A DNA stretch of 64,000 nucleotides from Marchantia polymorpha subsp. ruderalis. Its lineage: Eukaryota; Streptophyta; Marchantiopsida; Marchantiales; Marchantiaceae. A program made the position numbers and the translations under genes. Of this stretch, positions 35,185 to 46,244 are shown piece after piece; position 1 is the first letter of the stretch; each line of letters starts with the position of its first letter. The notes under the pieces were generated by a model, which was not told where the DNA came from, did no database searches, and saw nothing but the letters and a program-made list of their open reading frames with translations. The DNA lies in assembly GCA_037833965.1 (NCBI GenBank), contig AP031352.1:27592501-27656500 (forward strand), written 5' to 3'.

Positions 35185-36938
35185 TATTTCAGATTGTCAC
35201 TCTACCTCTGCCCAGCTGTTACTCCACAAACCTTTCTGCACAGACTTATCGCGAATAAAATCAGTAGCAATCCTGAGAGAGTACAACTGTAAGTTCTTTT
35301 ACAATCAGCTAGTCTTCACTCTTCACATGGTAGCAGGAATAAATGCCTTGACATATGCATGAGAAACGTATCATCATCATAAGACAAAAGCTTGTGACAG
35401 AACATATACATTATTCACGTTCAGTCTCTTGACATGCCCTCAATATAAATGGCTACCTTGACCAGAGCAGATCTTAAATTGTTCAGTAACGGGACGCCTC
35501 ATCAGTTTCACCCCTGACGACATTATACACTCGCTCACTTACATACTGAAGCATAAAAGATTTCCTTCGTTGGAATACCTCATACCTGACTGACATGCCT
35601 GTAGGCTTCGTTTCAATTTTCCTCGCAGTTTCTAGGTCATGTATAAATGAACCGAAAAAATAACTACATTTACTTCACGAGCACAAGGGGATACATGGAG
35701 ATGAAACAGAAGAGCTCAAGCAACTGACTGCAACTCTGTTCCGCTAAACATTTGGGTTGTCTAAGTCCCTCGCGTTTTCAAAGGGAAAGAAACCGAGACT
35801 CATGCTGTACACGTGCATTTATGTATATAATTCTGTCTTCTGCGCAAAGCTCTGCGATTGTTTGATCTCATGAACACGCATCTCAGGTACGGAACACTAA
35901 TTAACCCGTACATTGACGGCAAACTTGAAAGCAAGAATCCAGGGAACGGAATAACAACACTACATGAACCAGATTACAGAGAGACAATAAACAACTGAAC
36001 CTGCTATTAGAGAGCACTGCATGTGCACCCGTTGCTCTCCGTGAGCATCCCACAGCCCCCACCACCCACCCGGCCAGCATCAAGTGACTAATGCCTTCCA
36101 TCGCTAAAAAATCTCATCCTATTAATACGGCTCCAAACCTGAACGTCATGGCTTGTTAGCATGATCTGTTATGTGGAAAGTAGATTCTTGGCGTATCTAC
36201 CTCTTGAAGGAAGTCAGCGGATCTTCACTCGGCTACTCAACCTCCTGCAAACAGCGACCTTGAAACATGAGAGCAAACTCTGAGCTTTCGTCCACGAATT
36301 TCTGAACAGTGATCTGGTCCGCTATTCTGGATACAGTCCACCAATTCTGCATGCAAGAGATTCGTGCATTAGGCGGATCATGCGCCAGCGCAATGCACGC
36401 GACTCCGCAGATGAAACGTAGAACGGAACGAAACGCCACCGCATAGATTACAGCTCAGAATGGAACAACTCGATTGTGCACGAACACGTACAGAGTGAAA
36501 CGGGCAGAGCGAGGAAGGCGGAGTTCAGAGACTTACAGAGTCCCATCGTGAGAAATCTCCGTCGGTGTGCGTGTGCATGTGCCTGCGGCTGCCAAGCGCG
36601 TTGCATCAGTTGCCACTCGACAAGTGGAGACACAGTCCATTCTGCGCTACGGAATTCTGAACTCGAACTCATGAGTCAAGAAAACGGGTGAACTCTCTGC
36701 GAACACGAACAAGTGTACGACCACTTGTGACACTTGCGCCGAATTCAATCCAGCAGCTCGATTTGACACACACGCACTCGCCCAGCAATCGACAGTTTCA
36801 GTCAAATGTGCACCGACACGAAATAAATAAAATTCAGTCAAACGGAGATTTACTTTCAGCAGGGCAGGGCCCGGATGACTCAGCAACGACTGCGCAGACA
36901 GGCACCATCCAACGACCTGACCGAAGAAAGCGTTTACC
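35185..36938. other. Divergent intergenic region between the LURP-one-related gene and the 36939 ORF
   Basis: This stretch separates a minus-strand gene from plus-strand ORFs and probably carries both promoters. Overlapping ORFs on both strands from about 36.2 to 36.9 kb reflect rising GC content; none has a recognisable domain. Confidence 0.5.
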
Positions 36939-37217
36939 ATGGAAGCACAGTTACGGAGCGGCGGGCAGCAGCAGCAGGAGCAGAAGCGGCAGGCGTTCTT
37001 GGAATGGTCGGTGCGAGCGGAGGCAGAGCAGTACAGAGCGAAAGAAGCTGCGCACCACGTTCGCACCGCGTTGCAGTCAAGGGCCGCGAAAGATCTGGAC
37101 TTCGGGCGTGGGCAAAGCGAATTGAGTCGCGATTGCGCGCGGATCCTCGAGCCCGTCATTGTGTCACACTGGAGTCCGGACGTTGGCGCAATCATCGACC
37201 AAAAAGCGGACAAATAA
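36939..37217 (+). CDS. Small unidentified protein, 92 residues
   Basis: The ORF opens with ATG in a good plant context (TTTACCATGGAA) and ends with TAA. Its product is soluble, charged and mostly helical: a Q-rich start (QQQQEQKRQAFLEW), an Ala/Glu/Arg-rich middle, then a more conserved-looking end (CARILEPVIVSHWSPDVGAI). There is no membrane segment or signal peptide. The amino-acid mix looks like a real small protein rather than chance, but I do not recognise the family. It lies 1.18 kb upstream of the endosulfine start on the same strand, so it could be an independent small gene or an upstream ORF in a long leader. An overlapping 188-codon antisense frame is Cys/Ser-rich and less protein-like. 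Confidence 0.4.
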   Translation: MEAQLRSGGQQQQEQKRQAFLEWSVRAEAEQYRAKEAAHHVRTALQSRAAKDLDFGRGQSELSRDCARILEPVIVSHWSPDVGAIIDQKADK

Positions 37218-37379
37218 AGTCAGCACCGGGAGGCCAATGCCACGCCCATACAGACCCCCTTACATCCGTCCATCCGACTGACCGGGTCCCCAGTCTCCGG
37301 TCCCCACGTTGGCCCGCAAACGGCACCGTCGCCGCCGCGTCGTCCGAGGACTCCATCCAGCCTCACAACGCCTGACGGT

Positions 37380-38245
37380 GGCGGATGGCGTCGTCGCCGT
37401 CGAGCCTGCGATGGTCCGGTAGAGCTGCAGCTGCAGCAGCAGCAGCAGCAGCAAGAGTCGCCTAAATCTGCGCTATTAAGCAGGAAAATCTCTCGATGGA
37501 ATTTGAATTGTGACCTAAGCTTGACCCTGCACCGTGCAGTAACACCACGACCTGCAGAGAATGTGGAGTTTGTCATGATTCTGGAGCCTGAGGCTTGAGC
37601 CAACAGCCCCCTTGGAGCGAACTGGGTTGAGGTCAATGACGTGAGGAGAGAGAGGGACAGAGGGAGAGAGAGGAGAGGAGTGGAGCGAGTGAGTGAGTGA
37701 GTGAGGTGAGGTGAGGTGGGGGGGTGCTGGAGCAGCTGCAGTGAACTAGGCCCTCGGATCGGATGAAGATGCCCCTGGCATGACATGAGCCGAGCTGAGC
37801 CGAGTTGAGAGCAGGCGAGCGGAACTGAAGACAAGGAAGGGGAGCAGGGCGGGGCAGGGAGGAGCAGAGAGCAGAGCACAGAGCAGAGTGGGGGCGTGAT
37901 CTCCCCAGGTGGAAGACAACCCACAGTCAAGGGGCAGATTATCAGATCATCCAATTCGTCCTTGCATAGCAGTTGGCATCTCACTCTTGCTGTGTCCGGC
38001 GGCCGCTGCTGCTGCCGAAGGCGTGGCCTTGCAGGGGAGTGGACTGGACTGGACTGGACTGGAGCGAGGGAGGGAGAGCGAGAGGGAGTGATGAGGGGGC
38101 ATGTCAGCGCCGATTGGGAGATGGAGGTACTAGCAGCACCAGCAGCAGCGCGACGAGTCTGAGGTAGAATTTGTTGGGATCCTCGGTCGTGGTAGTGGTG
38201 GTGGTGGTGGTGCAGCAGCAGCAGCAGCAGCTCTTCAGTTCGCCG
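37380..38245 (+). repeat. Trinucleotide- and GA-rich leader upstream of endosulfine
   Basis: Runs include (GCA)n at about 37429-37453, GA-rich stretches at 37641-37720, a short TGGAC array at 38041-38062, and (GGT)n running into (GCA)n at 38190-38231. Such runs are common in 5' leaders and promoters of plant genes. They also create a 416-codon antisense open frame that is low in complexity and not a gene. Confidence 0.8.
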
Positions 38246-38400
38246 GTCGTCTCGTCTTCTCATCTCTGCTCTGCTCTGCTCGGGGCCTTCCGTTGAGTTT
38301 CGTTGTGCGGGTGCTCGAGGTTGCGCCGCTGCTGTATACGCATACTGGCGGATCGGGAGGGCCGCAGTGTAGATTTCGCGCAGGCGAATCGAAGATCGTG

Positions 38401-38799
38401 ATGGCGGGTGCGGGTGCCGGAGGCAGCAGCCAGGAGGCAGAGCGGCCTTCAGACGAGGAGGCAATGCCAACCCCGCAGCAGCAGGAAGCCATGCTGAAGA
38501 AGAAATACGGCAACCTCATCCCGAAGAAACCTCCTCTGATTTCCAAGGATCACGAGCGAGCATTTTTTGACTCGGCCGACTGGGCGCTGGGCAAGCAGGG
38601 AGGGCACGGGGCATCGGGAGCCAAGCCCCACCGCAGCCCCATGGAGGCTCTGCGACCTAAACTTCAACCGACCCCGCATCAGATGCTGCCCGCCAGGAGA
38701 TCTTCGTACGTTCCTCCGGAAGGAGAACAAGGCGAAGGGCACGGAGACTCGGAGCCTGACGCCGGGCACGATATCGATGACGATACTACCCCGAAGTAA
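38401..38799 (+). CDS. ENSA: Endosulfine/ARPP-19 family protein (PP2A-B55 inhibitor)
   Basis: A 132-residue protein from ATG at 38401 to TAA at 38799, without introns in the coding part. The core KKYGNLIPKKPPLISKDHERAFFDSADWALGK (residues 34-65, shown in two motifs: YGNLIPKKP and FDSADW at 56-61) is the endosulfine domain in its plant form; animals have FDSGDY. In animals and yeast, Greatwall/Rim15 kinase phosphorylates the Ser in this motif (here Ser58), turning the protein into a tight inhibitor of PP2A-B55 that controls mitotic entry or quiescence; a similar role in this plant is inferred. The tail is acidic. The only ATG in frame upstream of the domain is the chosen start; the open frame continues upstream without another ATG. 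Confidence 0.93.
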   Translation: MAGAGAGGSSQEAERPSDEEAMPTPQQQEAMLKKKYGNLIPKKPPLISKDHERAFFDSADWALGKQGGHGASGAKPHRSPMEALRPKLQPTPHQMLPARRSSYVPPEGEQGEGHGDSEPDAGHDIDDDTTPK

Positions 38800-39165
38800 T
38801 CGAACCATGAAACGAATGGCCGCGATTGCAGTCTTCCTAGGCTAGCATTGCGAGGCATTCCGGGGCGGACCCCCGCCTCCTCCAGCGATGGAAGGCGTGC
38901 GTCTGTCTGTATGAATCGTAGGAAGTTTTCTTGTTCTTGGAACCTGAGATGGGATACGATACTCTCGACTTGCTGAATTGACGGACAATTGATGATATTG
39001 TCTTGGGAAGGTTTTATAATCGGACCCTTTTGTGCGCGGGTCATATCCAGGTTTGAGATTGAGATTGAGACGGCTCGATCATTCAACGTCGGACATTTGG
39101 TGCTCCTAGAACGCCATTTGTCGCAGAGTTTGTGATGAGAGTGCTTGATACTGCGGTTGGGCAAG

Positions 39166-39243
39166 CGAGAGAGCGAGAGAGATAGAGAGGGTGCGAGAGA
39201 GACAGAGTCGAATAGAGAGAGCGAGAGAGAGCGAGAGAGAGAG
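39166..39243 (+). repeat. (GA)n-rich microsatellite downstream of endosulfine
   Basis: An interrupted GAGAGA run of nearly 80 bases, probably in the 3' untranslated region. A second simple repeat, (GAT)n, lies at about 39596-39612. Confidence 0.85.
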
Positions 39244-39759
39244 AGGAGAGTTCGAAATTCCTTTGCCAATTCAAGCTCGTGGAAGAGTTCAGACCATGGT
39301 GGGGGGAGGGAGGGATGCATCCATCAGCACTTGAGACTCATTCAACCGTTGCATGTCACTACGGGCAGAGCGCAGATGTCCATGTTTCTGGAGCAATTGT
39401 TCGGAATTAGGGTCTGGGCGTACCGGGGCCTCACCGGCGAGTAAATTCAAACGACGGATGGCCAGCGCCAGAGGGCTGCAATATAGATTTCGCCTAGACC
39501 TGTGTAGACTTCCTACACCCCCAGAACATTGCATCTCGTTGCTACAGGCTCTGTCATTGTAAATATGCAGTTTTACGTGAAGAGTTGATTGTTTGATGAT
39601 GATGATGATGATGCGCCACAGCAAACCGTTTGATGTTATAGTAAAGCTTGCGTTACTTGGTGTGAGATCCAACTTCCATATTCTTTCGTCCTTCGTTCCA
39701 TTTGTCATAAACAGATACACACATATATATAAGTAGATTTGTATCTCCAGCACCTCCCT

Positions 39760-41915
39760 GGCGCCGAACGCAGAATCCGCCCTCCCCTGTTACATGCTCG
39801 CACTCTCTCACGCCCGGACCTCCTCGAGCACGATCGCCTTTGAAAACGCTTTAATGACAAACACGCGGACACGCGTTCAACTTTCCATTCCCGTCAATGT
39901 CGTCAAAAAAGTGTTGGCCTTGTCCCCACGGTGGCCATGTACTAGTTAGGAGACACCTTATCCATCTTTTCCTGCGACTCACGTGTAAGCATGATTTGCC
40001 TTCGGCATGCACGACTATTGCTTTTGCGCCCCTCTCGCCCGCGCGCTCCGTTCCTTGAGCCCACCGCCATCTCCACGTATCTGATTCTCTTATTTTAGCG
40101 CCCACTTCCCCCTCCCACCCCTCTCTGTGTCTTCCTCCGAAATCTCTCCCCGGCCGCCGGCCAGCCGGGGGCACGAAATTCTCTTCGAATTGACCCGGAA
40201 GTTGCTTTAGGGAGGTGGGGGGCCATTGACCGACCGATTGGAGCTACGAGCGGCCGGAAGACGCAGGCAGTGAACTGGCGAAAGCTGGATCCCTGAGCAG
40301 TACGCGGCTTGGATGAGGAGGGAGGGTGTTGAACCATACGGTGGTCAACAGGCAGGCGGAGTACGGCGGGCGGGGAGGCAGCTAAATTAGCGGGGGAGAG
40401 GGTGGGAAAAGCTGGAGCATGTGCAGCCCGGCTTAGGACGGGATGGGTCGATGCGCGCATTGGTCCGTCGTGCCGATCGAAGCGTCAGGCGAGGGTGGGA
40501 GCTCTGTTGCATACAGGTGGGTGATTAGGCTTCAATAATCGAGTTTAATTCCTCCGTGCACTCGGTCTCACACGAGAACGTAGTGCCATGGGCCGAATAT
40601 GCCGATTCCAAAATCTACTGTCTCATGAGTATCTCTTGTACTTGCGTCCACCGGAATATTTCGGACTTTTGACCGCCGATGATGAGAATTTTCACGTGCT
40701 CAGTAGATCGAAGCTCATCTGTTTGTCATTCATTGGCTTGTCATGTCACCTAACAACAACTACCTACCTGCTTCTTCCTCCTCGGCCTCAGTACAGGTTT
40801 ACGGGACTGAACAGAAATGACCATATTCTTGTCTCTGAAACACAAGAAGACATTCATTACAAGGCTTGGGAGCCCAAGTCTCAATCATATAATCATATGA
40901 CGTTACACGAACAGACACGAGGCAGAGGGAAGCCCAGGAAGACAGAAAGGTACAATTTGTCCACCACCCATGAGTTCGCAAGTACGCACTTCTCATGGCG
41001 TCGGGACGCGGGTTCCTTCATGCGCCATGCTCTTCACAAGATTCCCACCTGGTATTGTGCGCTTCACGCTACGAGCAGACGAGATTATCTACTCCCAGAT
41101 CTCAGTACGCGAGTCGAGGACATCTGGACGTTCAGCGAGGATCACTTGCGTCTCATCTGAGCCTGAAGGCTTCAACGAGATTCCGTTTTATAGATGCCAT
41201 CAATGGTCGTTTAGAACTTCGTCGGTACATATTAAGGCCGTTATCTTACAAGTACTACTAACTGCACCTTACGAGCCAGAGGGCCACTGCGACGGCCACT
41301 CACATATCCTACTCTATGGTTTGTACTCACGCGCAAGAGGGACAAAAGAACCCCGGCAGACCAAATCAGCGAGAAGCATCTTCATGGACGCCCGAAAGCT
41401 GACTGGTTTTCCAACTGCGATCAGGGTTAGGATCGGCCGAAAATAGGATCAGAGAGCGCTGCATCCACCCGCATGTCGCTTGGCGTTATGCACAATTTCG
41501 TATTCCTCACGGTGCAGGAGTTTCTGAGTAGTGGATTCCAGTCCACAGCCTCTGTCTGAAGGCTCGGGGAAGGTTTCAGCTCTGCGTGGGACTGATGGAG
41601 ATTCAGTACATCTGCTCCATGGATGGAAGAAGGGACGGGCACTGAGCATATCGCTCGGGAGTCTGGACCTTTCGTTCGCGACGGCTGCTGACTGAAAAGA
41701 ATGGTGTCCAAAGGTGTCTGTTAAGAAGTCGTGGCAGCTTGTGGCTACGTTTGACCGCTGCTCGTGCATGAGCCATTCTTGCTGATGCGGTCGAGATTAT
41801 CAGAATCTCTGCAGTCCGAGCCCTCCCGATCCCTAACTGCCGAAGAGCAAGTCGAATGTCCCTAGTTGACGACCGGCCGCGGGAAGAGTGCGGGAGCATG
41901 TGAAGCGAAGATTGG
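39760..41915. other. Spacer between endosulfine and phospholipase D (tail to tail)
   Basis: The two genes converge here. ORFs of up to 190 codons (such as 40588-41160 on plus) occur but overlap each other in several frames and show no motif. The GC-rich part at 40.0-40.5 kb might hold an unrecognised promoter or exon; I cannot support a gene. Confidence 0.45.
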
Positions 41916-41920
41916 GCTCA

Positions 41921-44900
41921 TCACGCGGTTAGAATTCCGGGGAGCTTGGGAATTCCAGCTCCGAGAATAGGAGCATCGGTGTCGGGGAAGTGGTGGAACC
42001 CCGATTCAGTGTACACCTCTTGCCCATCTTCGGTCACGTTGAATGGGTAGATCAGCAGATGGCCCGGCAAATCTTGCAGCACGGGCGCAGGCCGGATGTA
42101 CTCTTGCCAGTTGTGCGCTGCGAGCTCTTGCACCTTGCGCATGCACTTCACAGTGCCGGGGTGATCGAACTCCGGATGTAGACAGCCCAAATGTTCGAAC
42201 CAAAGAGACAATCGGAATCCATACACCTCCCCACGTGGTCCTGCCTCGTCCGAGAGCGAGCCATGCAGCGTGTGCTGAGGTTGGTAAGATCCCATCGCCA
42301 TCTCTGTGTCTCGCCCTCCATCCATCGACCGTTGATTGATATTTGCAGACCCAATAATCAAGTACTCGTCATCCACTGCAAAAGGAAAGGCACGCATCAT
42401 CAGCTCGATTCACTCTGACTCCGCTCGGTCTTCCCTGCCTTCGCTTCTATCCTCGGGACGCATTTGTGGATATGGGTTGGACTGCTTCGCATCGATCTAA
42501 AGCGGCGCATTGTTTATACTGGAAAATCAAAACTTGCAAATCCACCTTTTTTCTCCCTTTCGAGATAAAGATGCAGGCTCGGGGTGAATAAAAAACTCTG
42601 AGAGAAGATCGCCTTCATCTCATACTGGCCTCGATCAAAAGTGCATCAATCATCCTCGACGGACTCGATTGCCATCACGTGGACACAGCTGTTGCCAGCG
42701 GAGAGCGCGATTAAATAGGAAAACAACAAAACATGGCCGGAACGACGGATCCGCGAGCGCTGCTCGAAAGAGAGAGCTAGCTATGGAGGAGGAGCAAACG
42801 CTGGAAGGGCAGGCGAGCGCTTACCGATCATCAGTTTGGCGTGGCAGTAGATCTCGAAGCGGCGGTTTTCTTGCGAGAGCCAGTAGTGCGTGCCCTCCTG
42901 CGGGGGATCGTCGGGAATCAGCTCGTGCCCTTCCTTGACCTCCCTGTTGCCGAGGCAGAAGAGGCAGAGGTAGTCCGTCGGCCGGCACGACAGTCTTCCC
43001 ACCTCGCGCAGAGCATCTCCGATCATCTGATACATCATCTGCATGGTCTCTTTGACGTGGTGAAGAATATCCTGCACCGAGGGACCATCCGGAGCCCCGT
43101 CGGGCATCATGGGCACGATGACGTAGCAGCAGAAGTGCTCGCCCGCTCGGATTTTGCTCACAATTTTCAGCGCGATCTCCATGGGGATGAGGTGCGGTGC
43201 GGCCGTGTGCCAGTCCGGGAGGTCTTTCCATCCGTAGGAGCTTCCGATGAAGTACTGATTCTCGATGAAGAGGAAATGCTTGGCTCTTCTGATGGCGCAG
43301 ATGTATGCGTCCTGTATGCTTCTGTCCACCAGATCCTTCTCCTCCCTCACCAGTCCCTTCTCCAACACCAGCTCGGCCGACGAGTCGTCTGGAAATCCCA
43401 CCACGGACGTGGTATCGATGGATCGCAGGAGCTGCACATTCCATGCTGCCGGGTGGTGCTCCTCCACCGCCGGGCTGGGAGGACAGAATTCTGAAGCTTC
43501 CGGGTCAACTGAGACGAGCAAGTGCTCGTTAATTTTTCCAGCTTGACAGAGCCATCGCTGTACGAAATTGGTGTGCGCATCCCACGCCACTGCCCCTTCC
43601 TATACATGGACAACGAAAATAATCTCAATACCATAATTTCGCGGAGCTTCAAAGCGATGCCGATCCCGATTCCGAGTGTCGAGATTTTGCGAGCAACTGG
43701 CGGAACCATTTCTCGCAATCGAACCCGTCGTACACGGAAATGGAAATTGTGGATATGCCTGCAGAAATTCATGCAGATTTGCAAGTGGCCTGCATTTCGA
43801 AGGACTCTTCGCCTTTTAAACTTCTGCCGCGGACCAAAGCGGAAAATAAGTCAAGGGCACCCTTCGGTGCCGAAACAGAGAGGACTCACCAGCTTGCTAT
43901 GAATGTCGTGCCATGGCTGTCTCGGACCTCCACTTCTGAATGGGACGGATAGAAAGGACGATCAGTCATCGGATAAGCTCGCGAAATTCTTCTGGAGCGG
44001 ACTCGACGAGTAATTCAACAGGAGTGCGAGGTTGCTCTGGTGAGGGTCTTACTTGAGGGCAGCTCCGGGAATGCAGCCCTGTTGAAAGTCCTTCCTGTGC
44101 ACGGTGGTCAGAGTGCGGAAGAGCGAGTGCGAGGGAGTGTCGTATCGTCCCCCGCACAGGTCAATGCCTCCGACGAATGCTATGATACGTCTCTGCTCTG
44201 GAGAGTAAGGGGGCAGCGCTGGGGCGTCGACGACAACCACCTTCTGGTGGTGCGTGAAGACGAATCCCTCAGCTAGGTGGAAGGCATCTGCCCTGCAAAA
44301 TTCCCAACACAATCACGACAGAGTGTTCAGATTCAGGGCTTGTGGAATGGCTCATTCGGATCCCAGGGTGGAATCAGATTGGGAAGCTCAGAGACAAGAA
44401 GGGCTCGGGGAAACTTCCGGGCAGAATTAGGGGCAAGTAGAGGACCTGGGATCGCGAGGGCACTTGAGGCACGCCACATCCGTATTTGTGAAGAACTTCT
44501 CAGTGTCCTCGTCGTGCGTATGCATGATCCCCTCCCGAAAGCTCTTCAGCATCGAGTGTAAGTTGCTGGTTTTGTCATCCCAAATCATCACATTCACACG
44601 AATTCCCTCCTGGGCCCGCCTGATCAGAAGCTCGCCCAGTGTCTCCCCCAATTCTCCATCGGGAGATCGTACCAAGGAGATTTTTGCAAACATTGACCAT
44701 CCGGCAATGTACACGAACTTCTTCGCACTGCAAATTGCATGGTGAAGCTCCTTCCAGTATTTCCCAGGGATTCGGTGTTTACCTCCTTGCATAGCAATCG
44801 GGGGAATGAAGTCATCTTCGATATGAGAATTCTGGTACGGAGTGACCAAACATGCACGATGCTGGGGGAAGAAAGTGTGGGGTACTCCTGCACAAGGCAT

Positions 44901-46244
44901 AGGAACTCAGTATAGCTTATGATTTTCGAAGCACAGCAGTCATGACAGGGTCTAGCACAGGGCGAGTCGAAAATTGATCCTTTGAAGTCCTATCTTCGCA
45001 ATTGGCGCTGCAAGCCTCAGAGCAATTCGTATTGAAGACTCTGGTCAGCGAATGCACTGGTTGCACTCGTTTAATATAAGAGTCCCCTATGAAGATGCAA
45101 TGGACTCACTGAGAACTAATCTAGCAGCTTTAGATTAGTTCGCTACGTGAGAAGATCTAGCGAGTTCTCGAAATTCGTTCCCTTTCGAGAACTCGAGGTA
45201 GACATAGCAGGGGTACAGAAGGGGTTTAAGCTGAGCAGTTCCATACACAGCCTTCACACTAACTGGCCTTTGGGTCCAATCTGCAATTTTCCAGCCTGCT
45301 AATCAGAATGATGAAGGGAGAAACCTTGAAGGGAGAATAATGTGCGTGCAATACAAACGGGAGAACATTCAGAGCCGGGTTTCCATTTGAAGCTGAATTC
45401 TAGGTTCTCAACAAGTTATTTCCTGAACCTTTCTGAAAAGCCAAGTGTCTGCAACAGCGTTCAGGAAGATCAGGGATCACTGAGCTCACCAGGAAAATTC
45501 TCCCCAACACCATTGCCCCAGAGCGGATTCTCATCAGCAGGTTCGAAGTCGACAATGACATGAATCTTGCCAATGCTCTTGAAGAAACCATCTATCGTAA
45601 ACCAGCCTTCGAGGTGTCTTTTGAGAAGAATGTCGGTTGCTGGAATGTTAGCTCGCCCTTGAGGGCGAGAGTGATGACCACTGGTTATGGTAATGTCCAC
45701 GGTCGAGACTCTGTTGGCAGTGTAGACTCGCAGGCACTCGTTCCAGGCGATGACACCGTGGTGACACTGCTCAGCCCGGGTTCGCGCCATTTGCACAGGG
45801 GGAAGCTCCACCGTAGCAAAACTTCCTCCCAGTTTGTCATTCACATTCTGGACAAGCATGGTCAGGTTTAACATGTTCGTCAATTTCGGTTCCCCTGATA
45901 TCACCTCCCAACTGTTTTCTCACATTTTGCAGACGCAGAAAATTCATGACTGCTGAAATGAGCTTTCACAAGCAGCAATTTTGTGCAACCATCTACGATT
46001 TTCCTAAACCAGAACCGACTACTAATTGTCGGAAGATGATTGATTGCAAGAATCTGTCCAGAGTTGAGTGTCAGCAACTGATTTTCAAAATATTCAAAAT
46101 CTCAAGGTCACCGAATACTTCCAAATTTTCGGTTTAGATGTGACGTACCGCCCACAGATGGAACAATTTCTCCAGGTCGAGGTCCAAAATGGTCACCTTC
46201 AACACCCCGTGCAGCCAAATCTTCTCTGCAACGTCATGCCCCAT
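41921..46244 (-). CDS. PLD: C2-domain phospholipase D, complete, seven coding exons
   Basis: The enzyme hydrolyses membrane phospholipids such as phosphatidylcholine to phosphatidic acid. My exon model is 46244-46149, 45847-45490, 44887-44446, 44292-44053, 43935-43890, 43599-42825 and 42375-41921; all introns are GT-AG and phases agree, giving 803 residues, normal for plant C2-PLDs (about 810). Exons 1-2 make the C2 domain (residues about 8-150); its Ca-binding SDPYV-type loop is reduced to GSFATVEL, as in the PLD-alpha group. The first HKD motif is H314-x-K316-x4-D321 (THHQKVVVVD). IENQYF follows at 506-511. The second HKD is H647-x-K649-x4-D654, assembled across the last intron. NINQRSMDGGRDTEMAMG and the C-terminal PDTDAPILG are also typical. 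ATG 46244 is the first in frame. Alpha-like is the best guess over delta. Confidence 0.95.
45113..45195. repeat. Two adjacent hairpins inside PLD intron 2
   Basis: The first has perfect 11-bp arms (45113-45123 and 45131-45141, 7-base loop). The second has perfect 13-bp arms (45161-45173 and 45183-45195, 9-base loop). Both would form in the unspliced PLD transcript. Their role, if any, is unknown; small foldback insertions could also leave them. Confidence 0.8.

Noticed and set aside
36647-37213. 188-codon minus-strand ORF opposite the 36939 ORF
   Set aside because: Cys/Ser-rich, motif-free, and antisense to a more protein-like frame.
37220-38470. 416-codon minus-strand ORF opposite the endosulfine leader
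   Set aside because: Low complexity (Ser, Leu, Cys, His and Pro runs) produced by GA and trinucleotide repeats on the other strand; it runs into the antisense of the endosulfine coding sequence and has no domain.
11300-41015. 16-bp identical string near 11302 and 40994 (TCATGGCGTCGGGACG)
   Set aside because: A single 16-bp match in a 64-kb window is at chance level and similarity does not extend on either side.
40588-41160. 190-codon plus-strand ORF with ATG start
   Set aside because: No recognisable motif, overlaps another long plus frame (40970-41446), and sits between converging genes. A transcript could change this.
42841-43494. 217-codon plus-strand and 207-codon minus-strand frames across PLD exon 6
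   Set aside because: Alternative frames of a conserved catalytic exon; only the frame with IENQYF matches the family.
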